Source of the DNA: Alistipes sp. An66
GTDB taxonomy: Bacteria > Bacteroidota > Bacteroidia > Bacteroidales > Rikenellaceae
Direction of reading: 5' to 3'
Assembly (NCBI RefSeq): GCF_002161445.1
Contig: NZ_NFHT01000003.1
Location: forward strand, 1 to 64,000
DNA length: 64,000 nucleotides
The number at the start of each line of letters is the position of its first letter. Position 1 is the stretch's first letter. Under the pieces are notes generated by a model. That model saw nothing but the letters and a program-made list of their open reading frames with translations. It was not told the DNA's origin and ran no database searches. Below, in pieces: positions 37,515 to 46,330 of this stretch. Both the position numbers and the translations under genes were made by a program.

Positions 37515-40500
37515 ATGAAGTTCAAGGAGTATAAAGGCCTCGACCTGGCAGGCACCGCCGCCGACGTGCTCGGCGAATGGGATGCCCGCGACACGTTCCA
37601 CAAAAGCATCGAAACCCGCGAGGGGCATCCGACGTTCGTCTTCTATGAGGGTCCCCCCTCGGCGAACGGCATGCCCGGCATCCACCACGTCATGGCCCGC
37701 ACCATCAAGGACGTATTCTGCCGCTACAAAACCCAGCAGGGATATCTCGTCCACCGCAAGGCCGGATGGGACACCCACGGACTGCCCGTCGAACTGGGCG
37801 TCGAGAAGAAACTCGGAATCACCAAGGAGGACATCGGCAGGAAGATCTCCATCGAGGAGTACAACCGCACGTGCCGCGAAGCCGTCATGGAGTTCACCGG
37901 CATGTGGGAGAACCTCACCCGCAAGATGGGATACTGGGTCAACATGGACGACCCCTACATCACCTACGACAACAAGTACATCGAGTCGCTGTGGTGGCTG
38001 CTGAAACAGCTCTACGACAAGGGGCTGCTCTACAAGGGCTACACCATCCAGCCCTACTCGCCCGCGGCCGGAACCGGGCTCTCGACCCACGAGCTGAACC
38101 AGCCCGGCTGCTACCGCGACGTCAAGGACACGACGGTCGTGGCGCAGTTCCGCATCCGCAACCCCAAGCCCGAAATGGAGGGTTGGGGAACCCCGGTCTT
38201 CCTGGCCTGGACCACCACGCCCTGGACCCTGCCCTCGAACACGGCCCTCTGCGTCGGCCCGAAGATCGACTACGTCGCCGTGCGCAGCTACAACCCCTAC
38301 ACGGGTGAGAAGATGACCGCCGTGGTGGCCAAAGCCCTCCTGAACGCACACTTCAACAAGAAGGCCGAAGGCATCGCGCTGGATGAGTACAAGCCCGGCG
38401 ACAAACTCGTCCCCTATGAGGTGGTCGGCGAGTGGAAGGGCCCCGAACTGGTCGGCATGGAGTACGAACAACTGCTGCCCTGGGTCAAGCCCGTCGAGAC
38501 GGATGCCGACGGCAACTGGAAGGAGGCCTCGGCAAAGGCCTTCCGCGTCATCGCGGGCGACTACGTGACCACCGAGGACGGTACGGGCATCGTACACATC
38601 GCCCCGACGTTCGGTGCCGACGACGCCTTCGTCGCACGCGCCGCCGGGATCCCGTCGCTCTTCATGATCAACAAGAGGGGCGAAACCCGTCCGATGGTCG
38701 ACCTCACCGGGAAATTCTACCTCCTCGACGAACTGGACGAGCGTTTCGTGAGCGAGTGCGTCGACGTCGAGGCCTACAAGGAGTACGCAGGCCGCTGGGT
38801 CAAGAACGCTTACGACCCGCAGTTCACCGTCGACGGAAGGTACGACGAGAAGGCCGCACAGGCCGCCGAGTCGCTCGACATCTACATCTGCATGAAGATG
38901 AAGGCCGCCGGATTGGCCTTCCGGATCGAGAAGCACGTCCACAACTACCCCCACTGCTGGCGCACGGACAAACCCGTGCTCTACTACCCGCTCGACTCGT
39001 GGTTCATCCGCACGACGGCCTGCAAGGAGCGCATGATCGAGCTGAACCGCACGATCCGCTGGAAACCCGAATCGACCGGTACGGGACGCTTCGGCAAGTG
39101 GCTCGAAAACCTCAACGACTGGAACCTCTCGCGTTCGCGCTTCTGGGGCACGCCGCTCCCGATCTGGGCCACCGAGGACCGTTCGGAGCTGAAATGCATC
39201 GGTTCGGTCGAGGAGCTGATGGGCGAGATCGAAAAATCAATCCAGGCCGGTGTGATGCAGCACAACCCTTATGAAAATTTCAAGGTCGGCGACATGTCGA
39301 AGGAGAACTACTCCACGGACCGCATCGACCTGCACCGCCCCTACGTCGACTCGATCGTCCTCGTCTCGTCGAAGGGCGAGCCCATGCGCCGCGAACCCGA
39401 CCTGATCGACGTCTGGTTCGATTCCGGAGCCATGCCCTATGCACAGGTGCACTACCCGTTCGAAAACAGGGAGAAGTTCGGGGAGGTATACCCCGCCGAC
39501 TTCATCGCCGAGGGCGTCGACCAGACCCGCGGGTGGTTCTTCACGCTGCACGCCATCGCCTCGATGTTGTTCGACTCGGTGGCATTCCGGAACATCATCT
39601 CCAACGGTCTGGTGCTCGACAAGAACGGAAACAAGATGTCCAAGCGGCTGGGCAATGCCGTCGACCCCTTCGAGGTGCTCGACACCTACGGACCCGACGC
39701 CACACGCTGGTACATGATCTCCAACTCGCAGCCGTGGGACAACCTCAAATTCGACCGCGACGGCGTCGACGAGGTGCGCCGCAAGTTCTTCGGAACGCTC
39801 TACAACACCTACTCGTTCTTCGCCCTCTACGCCAATGTCGACGGCTTCACCGGCCGGGAACCCGAGGTGCCGATGGAGAAGCGTCCCGAGATCGACCGCT
39901 GGATCATCTCGCTGCTCAACACCCTGGTCAAGGAGGTGACCGAGGCGCTCGAAAACTACGACCCGACGCCCGCGGCCCGCGCCATTCAGGAGTTCGTCGG
40001 CGAAAACCTCTCGAACTGGTACGTCCGCCTCAACCGCAAACGCTTCTGGGGCGGCGGAATGACCGAGGACAAGCTCGCAGCCTATCAGACGCTCTACACC
40101 TGTCTGGAAACCGTCGTGATGCTCGCCGCGCCCTTCGCACCGTTCATCACCGACCGCATCTTCTGCGACCTGAACGCCGTGAGCGGCCGCCACACCGATG
40201 AGTCCGTACACCTCTCGACCTTCCCCAGGGCCGAACTCTCGCTGATCGACAGCCGGCTCGAAGAGCGCATGGACCTCGCACAGAAGGTATCCTCGATGGT
40301 ACTGGCCCTGCGCCGCAAGGTCTCGATCAAGGTCCGCCAGCCGCTGATGAAGATCCTCATCCCGGTGCTCGACCCCGCCATGGCCGAACAGATCGCCGCC
40401 GTGAAGAACCTCATCATGAGCGAAGTCAACGTCAAGGAGGTGGAACTCATCGAAAATACCGCCGGCATCATCACCAAGCGCATCAAGCCCAACTTCAAGA

Positions 40501-41000
40501 CCCTCGGCCCGCGCTACGGAAAGCAGATGAAGCAGATCGCCGCCCTGACCGCGGAATTCTCGCAGGAGCGCATCGCCGAGATCGAGGCCGCACCCGAAAC
40601 CGTGCTCGACATCGCCGGCGAGAAGATCGTCGTGACGCCCGCCGACTTCGAGATCACCTCCGAGGACATGCCCGGATGGCTCGTCGCCTCGGAGGGCAAG
40701 CTCACCGTGGCCCTCGACATCACCATCACCGACGAACTCAAGGCCGAAGGTGTGGCACGCGAATTGATCAACCGCATCCAGAACATCCGCAAGGAGTCCG
40801 GATTCGAGGTTACGGACAAGATCCGCGTGGAGATCGAACAGAAGGAGATCGTTGCCGACGCCGTAGCCCGCTTTGCCGACTACATCGCATCGCAGACGCT
40901 GGCCGTCGGAATCTGCACGGCCGCTCAACCCGCCGGCGGAATTGTCGTCGATTCGGATGTCGATGACGAGCCGTTGCGCATCGCCATAACGAAAATGTAG
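37515..41000 (+). CDS. ileS: Isoleucyl-tRNA synthetase
   Basis: Charges tRNA-Ile and edits valine. The HIGH region reads PSANGMPGIHHVMART and the KMSKS loop KMSKRLGNAVDPFE. Editing-domain blocks include AWTTTPWTLPSNTAL and GTGIVHIAPTFGADD. The protein is about 1161 aa, the long class also found in eukaryotes and many Bacteroidetes. The ATG at 37515 (MKFKEYKGLDL) is chosen because the promoter ends at 37475; the ATG at 37488 would add nine basic residues and cannot be excluded. A reading from 37443 is excluded because it starts upstream of the -7 box. Confidence 0.96.
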   Translation: MKFKEYKGLDLAGTAADVLGEWDARDTFHKSIETREGHPTFVFYEGPPSANGMPGIHHVMARTIKDVFCRYKTQQGYLVHRKAGWDTHGLPVELGVEKKLGITKEDIGRKISIEEYNRTCREAVMEFTGMWENLTRKMGYWVNMDDPYITYDNKYIESLWWLLKQLYDKGLLYKGYTIQPYSPAAGTGLSTHELNQPGCYRDVKDTTVVAQFRIRNPKPEMEGWGTPVFLAWTTTPWTLPSNTALCVGPKIDYVAVRSYNPYTGEKMTAVVAKALLNAHFNKKAEGIALDEYKPGDKLVPYEVVGEWKGPELVGMEYEQLLPWVKPVETDADGNWKEASAKAFRVIAGDYVTTEDGTGIVHIAPTFGADDAFVARAAGIPSLFMINKRGETRPMVDLTGKFYLLDELDERFVSECVDVEAYKEYAGRWVKNAYDPQFTVDGRYDEKAAQAAESLDIYICMKMKAAGLAFRIEKHVHNYPHCWRTDKPVLYYPLDSWFIRTTACKERMIELNRTIRWKPESTGTGRFGKWLENLNDWNLSRSRFWGTPLPIWATEDRSELKCIGSVEELMGEIEKSIQAGVMQHNPYENFKVGDMSKENYSTDRIDLHRPYVDSIVLVSSKGEPMRREPDLIDVWFDSGAMPYAQVHYPFENREKFGEVYPADFIAEGVDQTRGWFFTLHAIASMLFDSVAFRNIISNGLVLDKNGNKMSKRLGNAVDPFEVLDTYGPDATRWYMISNSQPWDNLKFDRDGVDEVRRKFFGTLYNTYSFFALYANVDGFTGREPEVPMEKRPEIDRWIISLLNTLVKEVTEALENYDPTPAARAIQEFVGENLSNWYVRLNRKRFWGGGMTEDKLAAYQTLYTCLETVVMLAAPFAPFITDRIFCDLNAVSGRHTDESVHLSTFPRAELSLIDSRLEERMDLAQKVSSMVLALRRKVSIKVRQPLMKILIPVLDPAMAEQIAAVKNLIMSEVNVKEVELIENTAGIITKRIKPNFKTLGPRYGKQMKQIAALTAEFSQERIAEIEAAPETVLDIAGEKIVVTPADFEITSEDMPGWLVASEGKLTVALDITITDELKAEGVARELINRIQNIRKESGFEVTDKIRVEIEQKEIVADAVARFADYIASQTLAVGICTAAQPAGGIVVDSDVDDEPLRIAITKM

Positions 41001-41080
41001 CACCGTTCTGTTCCCCGGAAATTTGGTTATATCGGAAATATTGTTTAATTTTACATAAAACCAAAAGAGAGGACAAGACC

Positions 41081-41461
41081 ATGGCAGACGAAAGAACACG
41101 GTACAGCGACGCCGAACTCGAAGAGTTCAAGCAACTTATTCTGAAAAAACTCGAAAACGCACGAGCCGATTACGAGTTGTTGCGTGCGACGATCACCCAT
41201 ACGGCGGACAACGACACCGAGGACACCTCGCCGACCTACAAGGTGCTGGAAGAGGGGGCCGCAACCCTTTCGAAAGAGGAAAACGGACGACTCGCAACCC
41301 ACCAGATGAAGTTCATCCGCAACCTCGAAATGGCTCTTGTACGCATCGAGAACAAAACATACGGCATCTGCAAGACCACGGGAAAACTGATTCCCAAGGA
41401 GCGGCTGATGAAGGTGCCCCACGCCACGGAGTGCATCGAGGCCAAGGAGCGCCGCAAATAA
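41081..41461 (+). CDS. TraR/DksA-type zinc-finger-like protein
   Basis: A 126-aa DksA/TraR-family protein. Residues about 5-80 form the helical hairpin (SDAELEEFKQLILKKLENA), and the C-terminal finger region reads YGICKTTGKLIPKERL...PHATECIEAK. Only one Cys of each expected CxxC pair remains (CKTT and HATEC), so classical four-Cys zinc binding is unlikely. This reduced finger is the form usual in Bacteroidetes. By family it should act on RNA polymerase, possibly with ppGpp. It follows ileS by 80 nt. Confidence 0.88.
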   Translation: MADERTRYSDAELEEFKQLILKKLENARADYELLRATITHTADNDTEDTSPTYKVLEEGAATLSKEENGRLATHQMKFIRNLEMALVRIENKTYGICKTTGKLIPKERLMKVPHATECIEAKERRK

Positions 41462-41486
41462 CCTCCCCAAAGGTCGGCTGGGGCCG

Positions 41487-41582
41487 GCAGAAGGGGTCGG
41501 CAGGAAGGGCTGACAGCACTGCGAGGAGCCGCAGGAAGGAGCCAGCAGAAGGGGTCGGCAGGAAGGGCTGACAGCACTGCGA
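41487..41582 (+). repeat. 58-bp-period direct repeat downstream of the DksA-like gene
   Basis: Bases 41487-41524 and 41545-41582 are identical over 38 bp (containing GGGGTCGGCAGGAAGGGC), with a third partial unit to about 41608. The period is not a multiple of three and the spacer is non-coding. Confidence 0.9.
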
Positions 41583-41643
41583 AGGGGCCGCAGGAAGGGG
41601 CCGGCAGAACCGCAACCAAAAGTTTCAACTGCCTGACAAAAAA

Positions 41644-41675
41644 GGTCCACCCGAATTCCGGGTGGGCTTTTTTTT
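41644..41675 (+). terminator. Terminator of the ileS/DksA-like unit
   Basis: CCACCCG pairs with CGGGTGG around AATTC and is followed by eight T residues. It lies beyond the direct repeats. Confidence 0.85.
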
Positions 41676-41730
41676 GCATTCAAACCTCCCCCGAAAGCGT
41701 TTTCACATACGTTTTACCGGATTTTTACGT

Positions 41731-41738
41731 TATCTTTG
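41731..41738 (+). promoter_or_regulatory. -7 box of the outer-membrane protein gene, very close to the ATG
   Basis: TATCTTTG ends 5 nt before the ATG at 41744, so the transcript would start at or inside the start codon. Confidence 0.6.
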
Positions 41739-41743
41739 AGCCC

Positions 41744-43594
41744 ATGTTCCGGTTCCGCACATTCATCCTGATCCTGATCCTGTGTCTCCCGGGTGGTGTG
41801 GCCGCAGCCCGCGCCGCAAGCCCCTCGGCAAGACCCGGCATGCAGACCCCCAACCGCTTCACCCCCGACAGCGCCCGGATCCGGAACCCCAAAGCCAGAA
41901 ACCGAAACAACAGACTCTACGACAGCATTGAGTCGAAAACAAGCCGACGCACCGTCCCTCGCATGCTCTACAACCTGGTGTTCGTCAAACCCGTCCTCGA
42001 TACTACCTCGAACGGACAATTCCGCGACGAAAGCAGCCTGCTGGAACCCTTCGCCGGCAAAACCATCGGGCAGATCGCCATCGAACGACAGCAGGTCTTC
42101 GACCCCGGAGGCACCTGGCTCGAACGCGCCGCAAACAACACACACATGCTCACCCGCGACCGCGTCATCCGCCGCGACCTGCTCTTCAAATCCGGAGACG
42201 AATTCGACCCGCAACTCATCGTCCGAACCAAACAGCTCATCCGATCCCGGGACTATATCTCCGAAATCGACATCGCCGTACAACCCGATTCGGTCGACTC
42301 CACGCGCGTGAACCTCGTCATCACGACCCGCGACAGCTGGACCATCTCCGCCGACGGATCCATCCGCTCCGAAGGCCGTACCATGGTCGCACTCTCCGAC
42401 GCCAACATCTTCGGATCCGGAAACAGCCTCAAATTCCTCACCAACTTCGACCGCAGGGACTTCTCCTACGGCGGAAACATGGTCGAATACAAGATCCCGA
42501 ATGTCCTGGGGAGCTTTTACACCGCAGAATTCAACGCCGGTCGCGACTTTTACAGCTCGCTGCTCGACATCGGACTCCGGAAGGAGTTCCTCAAACCGAC
42601 CGACTACGAGATCGGTCTCACCTACAACAACATCAAGGACAAACGCTACATGATCGAGCAGGACACCTCGCTGCTCGTCAAGGTCCGGAACCTCGACGCC
42701 TGGGCCGGATACTCCCGCTATCTGCGCCCCATCAAGTCGAGCGCATACCTCACCGGACGTTACAATTACAGCCGGACCACCCTGCGCCCCGAGGTCGGCC
42801 CGCGCTACAACCCCGCACTGCACGACCAGGACGCCCTGCTCCTCGGGCTGGGTCTCTACCGCGAGAAATTCTACACCGCCAACATGATCTACGGATTCGG
42901 ACGACGCGAGTACCTCGCCGCCGGATACAAGGCCGAAGCGGTAACCGGATATACCTGGGGCGAGTTCAGCGATGCCGTCTACCTGGGTTTGAGCTACGAG
43001 GCCGGAGGTTTCTGCCCGATCGGCTACATCATGGGCGGAGCCACGCTCGGAAGCTACATCGACCCCGCGGACGGCATGTGGCAGCGGAGTGCCGTCGACG
43101 TGGACCTGCGCTGGTTCTCGAACCTCTTTCTGCTCCAACGCAGCCGGATCCGGCAATTCATCTCGTTCAACTACACCCAGGGATGGAACCGATGGTCCGG
43201 AAGCGACGAAAGCATCCGATTCACCGACACCAACGGATTGCAGGCCCTCAACGAATATGCCATCGGTACGAACCGCATGATCCTGAACTCGGAGACCGTG
43301 CTCTTCTCGCCCTACCAGCCGTGGGGATTCCGTCTTGCCTTCTTCGGGTTCGCAGACTTCGGGCTCCTCGGATACGACTCCAACATCTTCAAGAACGAAT
43401 TCTTCACCTCGTTCGGAGTCGGTGTCCGCCTGCGGAACGAACGACTCATCTTCAACACGATCCAGATCCGGCTCGGCATCGCATTCGGGAAGAGCGGGCT
43501 CGTCGACTGCGACTACTTCCGCATCTCGAACTCCACCCGGCTGGAACAGTACCGCTACCGCCCGACCCGGCCCGAGATCGTCGACTTCAAATAA
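41744..43594 (+). CDS. Outer-membrane beta-barrel protein with POTRA-like domain
   Basis: A 616-aa envelope protein I cannot name. A signal peptide occupies residues 1 to about 26 (FRTFILILILCLPGG, then Ala-rich). A basic, disordered stretch follows, then about 135-200 resembles a POTRA domain (DRVIRRDLLFKSGDEFDP, LIRSRDYISEIDIAV, VNLVITTRDSW). From about 205 to the end are alternating hydrophobic beta strands rich in Tyr, Phe and Gly, as in Omp85-type barrels. The C-terminus is VDFK rather than the classical terminal Phe. Insertion, transport or surface roles are all possible. It appears to be a single-gene unit. Confidence 0.75.
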   Translation: MFRFRTFILILILCLPGGVAAARAASPSARPGMQTPNRFTPDSARIRNPKARNRNNRLYDSIESKTSRRTVPRMLYNLVFVKPVLDTTSNGQFRDESSLLEPFAGKTIGQIAIERQQVFDPGGTWLERAANNTHMLTRDRVIRRDLLFKSGDEFDPQLIVRTKQLIRSRDYISEIDIAVQPDSVDSTRVNLVITTRDSWTISADGSIRSEGRTMVALSDANIFGSGNSLKFLTNFDRRDFSYGGNMVEYKIPNVLGSFYTAEFNAGRDFYSSLLDIGLRKEFLKPTDYEIGLTYNNIKDKRYMIEQDTSLLVKVRNLDAWAGYSRYLRPIKSSAYLTGRYNYSRTTLRPEVGPRYNPALHDQDALLLGLGLYREKFYTANMIYGFGRREYLAAGYKAEAVTGYTWGEFSDAVYLGLSYEAGGFCPIGYIMGGATLGSYIDPADGMWQRSAVDVDLRWFSNLFLLQRSRIRQFISFNYTQGWNRWSGSDESIRFTDTNGLQALNEYAIGTNRMILNSETVLFSPYQPWGFRLAFFGFADFGLLGYDSNIFKNEFFTSFGVGVRLRNERLIFNTIQIRLGIAFGKSGLVDCDYFRISNSTRLEQYRYRPTRPEIVDFK

Positions 43595-43755
43595 CCCGGG
43601 GCGGCAACCGGCGAAAAGGGAGCGGGAAAAACGCGGCGGGAGGAACAGAGCACGGCGGAACACGACGGAACAAGGACAAGCACAACAAAAGACGGGCGGA
43701 ACGGAATGCTCCGCTCCGCCCGTCGAAAGGCAGAACCGGAAATCTCCGGCAACCG
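43595..43755. other. Convergent spacer
   Basis: Between the convergent barrel and BlaR1-like genes. Its left part is purine-rich with short ACGGCGGAACA-like repeats; its right part is the minus-strand terminator. Confidence 0.5.
43687..43724 (-). terminator. Terminator of the blaI-blaR-like operon
   Basis: On the minus strand GACGGGCGGA-GCGGA pairs with TCCG-TTCCGCCCGTC (one mismatch) around GCAT and is followed by TTTTGTTG. Confidence 0.75.
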
Positions 43756-45822
43756 TCATTTGCGCGTCCGGGCCCGCAGCACACCCTCCTTGCCGGGTGT
43801 CTCATCGTTGCGGACCAACTCCAAACGCCTGATCTTTCCCGGTTCGATCCGTTCCAGATCGGCCTTGGTGGCGGGTTTGCCGTCGATCTCGATCCGGTAG
43901 TCCGCCTCGTCGATCTCCGAAAAGTCGGCTGTCACGCGCCCCTTGGCCACCGTGACCGAGCCATTGTCGTCGGAACGGCTCTTCGACATCACCTCCGGAC
44001 CCGTGACCACCATGCCGCCCCGGCCCCCGACCACCGTATTGCAGGGAACCGACACCCCGGCATCCGCCGCATCCGTTTGATACATGGAGATCACCGAACC
44101 CCGGAATTTCCCGTCGTCGAGGTCTTTCAGCTTCTGCTGCGCGCTCTTCCACGCGTCGCTCTGGAAATAATTGTTCATCTCGGAGAGCTGCATCTGCGCC
44201 CGCTTCCACGCCTCGCTTTGGAAATAGGAATCCGAAGCATCCGAAACCTCGGAGAGCCGCTTTTGCGCCTCCTTCCACTCGTCGCTCTTGAAGTAGGAAT
44301 CCATCTCGGAGAGCTCCATCTGTGCCCGCTTCCACTCCTCGCTCCGGAAATAGTCGCTGTCGAGGCCCGACGCTCCCGTTTTTTTCAACTCAACCACGAT
44401 CAGCCCCCGGTTCTCCGACCCGGTATAACGGCGGTACTCCTCCGGGATATTCCCCTTGTAGACCGACATGCTTCTGATCCGCTCCGGCGAGAGCCCTTGA
44501 AGCTCCCCCTCGAAGAGTTTGCCGTCGACCACGATCACCGGATTCTCCGGAAGCCCGGAGGTCGACAGGGAGGCGTGCGACGGCGATCCCGAAATCGAAA
44601 TGGACATGGTCTTCCCGTCGGAGGAGGTCGTCACCTGCGTACCGTAGGCGCCGTTCTCTCCGGAAGGAGCGGCGGCTTCGCCCGTTTTTTTCAGTGTCAC
44701 GACGATCACGCCGTTCCGGGCTTCCGGGCCATACGAGATTCGGGCCAGCGAATCTTTCAGCACCGAGACCGCGGCGATCCGTTCCGGGCGGAGCGTGTCG
44801 AGGACCTTTGCGTCGGCTTTCGCGCCGTCGATGACCACCAGCGGCGCCTGCTGCGGATCCGACAGTCCCTTCACCCCGCGGATGACGAGCGTATCCGGAC
44901 CGATTTCCGCACGCATTTCGTGCTTCGCAACGGGATTTTGCGTATCTTTGTACGCAGGAACGACATAACGGGTCTCGGCGAAGGCTCCCAGAGCCAGACC
45001 CGCAAGCGGCAGCAGAAGAAGCGCACGCGCTTCGGCCCGCCGCGACGATTTTTTTCGCAACATCATGGTAATACGGTTTTTAAGTTTACTGTGATTGAAG
45101 CTGTTGGCGACCGAGCACCACCTCTCGCCGACAGCTTTCCTTATAAGCAGCATCTGGTAACTCCTGGCATCGACGCCGCTCGCCAGCACGGCGGCATCGG
45201 CCTCGTATTCGTGGATGGCCCGCAGCTCGCGCCGCAGCAGCCACATCGCCGGATTGAACCATTGCAGGCACCCCGCCAGATCGGTCACCAGCACATCGAA
45301 CGAGTGGTGCAGGCGGACATGGGCCTGTTCGTGGGTGAGGATCGCCGCGCCGTTCCAGACCAGATCGGCGTCGGAGATCACGATGAAGCGGCACCAGCTG
45401 AACGGCGTGATCTCCTGCGGGAAACGGACCAGCACCGAGCCGTCGTCCAGCCGTTCGCGGCGCCCCCGGCGGATCATCCGCACGACGGCGGCCAGCGACC
45501 ACAGCGTCCGCAGACAGGCCGCGACGGCTCCCGTCAGGAAGAGCATGCCGACGAGCGTCCGCCACGGAAACGGCGCCGGAGCATCGGCCGCCACTGGGGC
45601 GGGAAGCGCATCCGTGACGAAGAATTCGGGGGCCACGGGCAGTTCGCGGCGGATCGTGATCACGCACAGCGGCAGCAGGAACGAAAGGAGGATCGCCCCC
45701 AACACCACGATGCGGTTGAAGCGGTGGAAGGTCTCGCGGCTCAACAGCAGCTTGAAAAAGAGGTAGAAAACGGCCAGACAGACACCGACTTTCAGGCTGT
45801 AAAGCGTCAGTTCGTACCACAT
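43756..45822 (-). CDS. BlaR1/MecR1-like M56 membrane metallopeptidase with plug-like and YFxS repeats
   Basis: A 688-aa sensor-protease partner of the adjacent BlaI repressor. Hydrophobic helices lie at about 7-27, 37-57, 90-114 and 266-282. The zinc motif is HEQAH (164-168) with the downstream glutamate in HEYEAD (204-209). After the last helix the periplasmic part has two TonB-plug-like modules (about 323-380 and 424-483, pattern VVIDG...L.PERI..VSVLK...GVIVVxLKKTG), then four tandem repeats YFxSxxWKxAQxxLSE (491-570), then a third degenerate module (about 640-688). No penicillin-binding sensor domain is present. The start at MWYELTLY is 2 nt after the blaI stop. Confidence 0.88.
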   Translation of the reverse strand: MWYELTLYSLKVGVCLAVFYLFFKLLLSRETFHRFNRIVVLGAILLSFLLPLCVITIRRELPVAPEFFVTDALPAPVAADAPAPFPWRTLVGMLFLTGAVAACLRTLWSLAAVVRMIRRGRRERLDDGSVLVRFPQEITPFSWCRFIVISDADLVWNGAAILTHEQAHVRLHHSFDVLVTDLAGCLQWFNPAMWLLRRELRAIHEYEADAAVLASGVDARSYQMLLIRKAVGERWCSVANSFNHSKLKNRITMMLRKKSSRRAEARALLLLPLAGLALGAFAETRYVVPAYKDTQNPVAKHEMRAEIGPDTLVIRGVKGLSDPQQAPLVVIDGAKADAKVLDTLRPERIAAVSVLKDSLARISYGPEARNGVIVVTLKKTGEAAAPSGENGAYGTQVTTSSDGKTMSISISGSPSHASLSTSGLPENPVIVVDGKLFEGELQGLSPERIRSMSVYKGNIPEEYRRYTGSENRGLIVVELKKTGASGLDSDYFRSEEWKRAQMELSEMDSYFKSDEWKEAQKRLSEVSDASDSYFQSEAWKRAQMQLSEMNNYFQSDAWKSAQQKLKDLDDGKFRGSVISMYQTDAADAGVSVPCNTVVGGRGGMVVTGPEVMSKSRSDDNGSVTVAKGRVTADFSEIDEADYRIEIDGKPATKADLERIEPGKIRRLELVRNDETPGKEGVLRARTRK

Positions 45823-45824
45823 GG

Positions 45825-46190
45825 CTACCGGGCGTTTTGGCGTTCGATGCGCTCGATCAGTTCGCGCAGCTCCTCGACCGAGAGGCGCTCCTCCTCGACC
45901 AGCGCCGAAACAGCCCCGAGGCAGGATTTCTCGAAATAGCGGTCGATGACGCTGCCCAGCGTGCGGCGCGAAAACTCCCGTTCGCTGACAAGCGGGTAGT
46001 ACTGGTAGGTATTCCCGAAGGGTTTGTGCCCCACGTAGCCCTTCGTTTCGAGCGTCCGCACCATCGTCGACAGCGTATTGAAGTGCGGTTTCGGTTCGGG
46101 AGCCAGCGCCACCAGCTCCCGCACAAACAGCGGTCCGTGCGTCCAGAAGCACTGCATCAGCTCCTCTTCGCGGCGTGTGAGTTTTTCCAT
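45825..46190 (-). CDS. BlaI/MecI/CopY family repressor
   Basis: A 121-aa winged-helix repressor: LTRREEELMQCFW and HFNTLSTMVRTLETKGYVGHK form the DNA-binding domain, and the C-terminal half (about 75-121) is the helical dimerisation region ending in EELRELIERIERQNAR. In characterised systems the M56 protein cleaves or inactivates this repressor. Its stop is 2 nt from the BlaR1-like start, and its promoter overlaps repeated AACTA dyads, pointing to autorepression. Confidence 0.93.
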   Translation of the reverse strand: MEKLTRREEELMQCFWTHGPLFVRELVALAPEPKPHFNTLSTMVRTLETKGYVGHKPFGNTYQYYPLVSEREFSRRTLGSVIDRYFEKSCLGAVSALVEEERLSVEELRELIERIERQNAR

Positions 46191-46216
46191 GACAAGATTC
46201 GGTTTCGATTCGGTTT

Positions 46217-46282
46217 CAAAGTTAACTAAAAAATCTTCACATGCAACTATTTTACATAGTTTATCAACTAAAAAATTTAGTT
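46217..46282. promoter_or_regulatory. blaI promoter overlapping three phased AACTA operators
   Basis: Two perfect 17-bp dyads, AACTAT-n5-ATAGTT (46245-46261) and AACTAAA-n3-TTTAGTT (46266-46282), and a third left half-site AACTA at 46224, begin exactly 21 bp apart. The minus-strand blaI promoter lies inside: -7 TAACTTTG (complement of 46217-46224) and -33 TTG (complement of 46244-46246), 19 nt apart. Occupied operators would cover the promoter. Confidence 0.7.
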
Positions 46283-46318
46283 TTGATAATTTTTCTTCCG
46301 GATTCCATCTATTATATG

Positions 46319-46326
46319 TATCTTTG
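46319..46326 (+). promoter_or_regulatory. -7 box of the MurK-like gene, very close to the ATG
   Basis: TATCTTTG ends 4 nt before the ATG at 46331, predicting a leaderless or nearly leaderless transcript. Confidence 0.6.
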
Positions 46327-46330
46327 AATA

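Noticed and set aside
43756..45822. Calling the BlaR1-like gene a beta-lactam resistance determinant
   Set aside because: It lacks the penicillin-binding sensor domain and no beta-lactamase gene is nearby; only the M56/BlaI relationship is supported.
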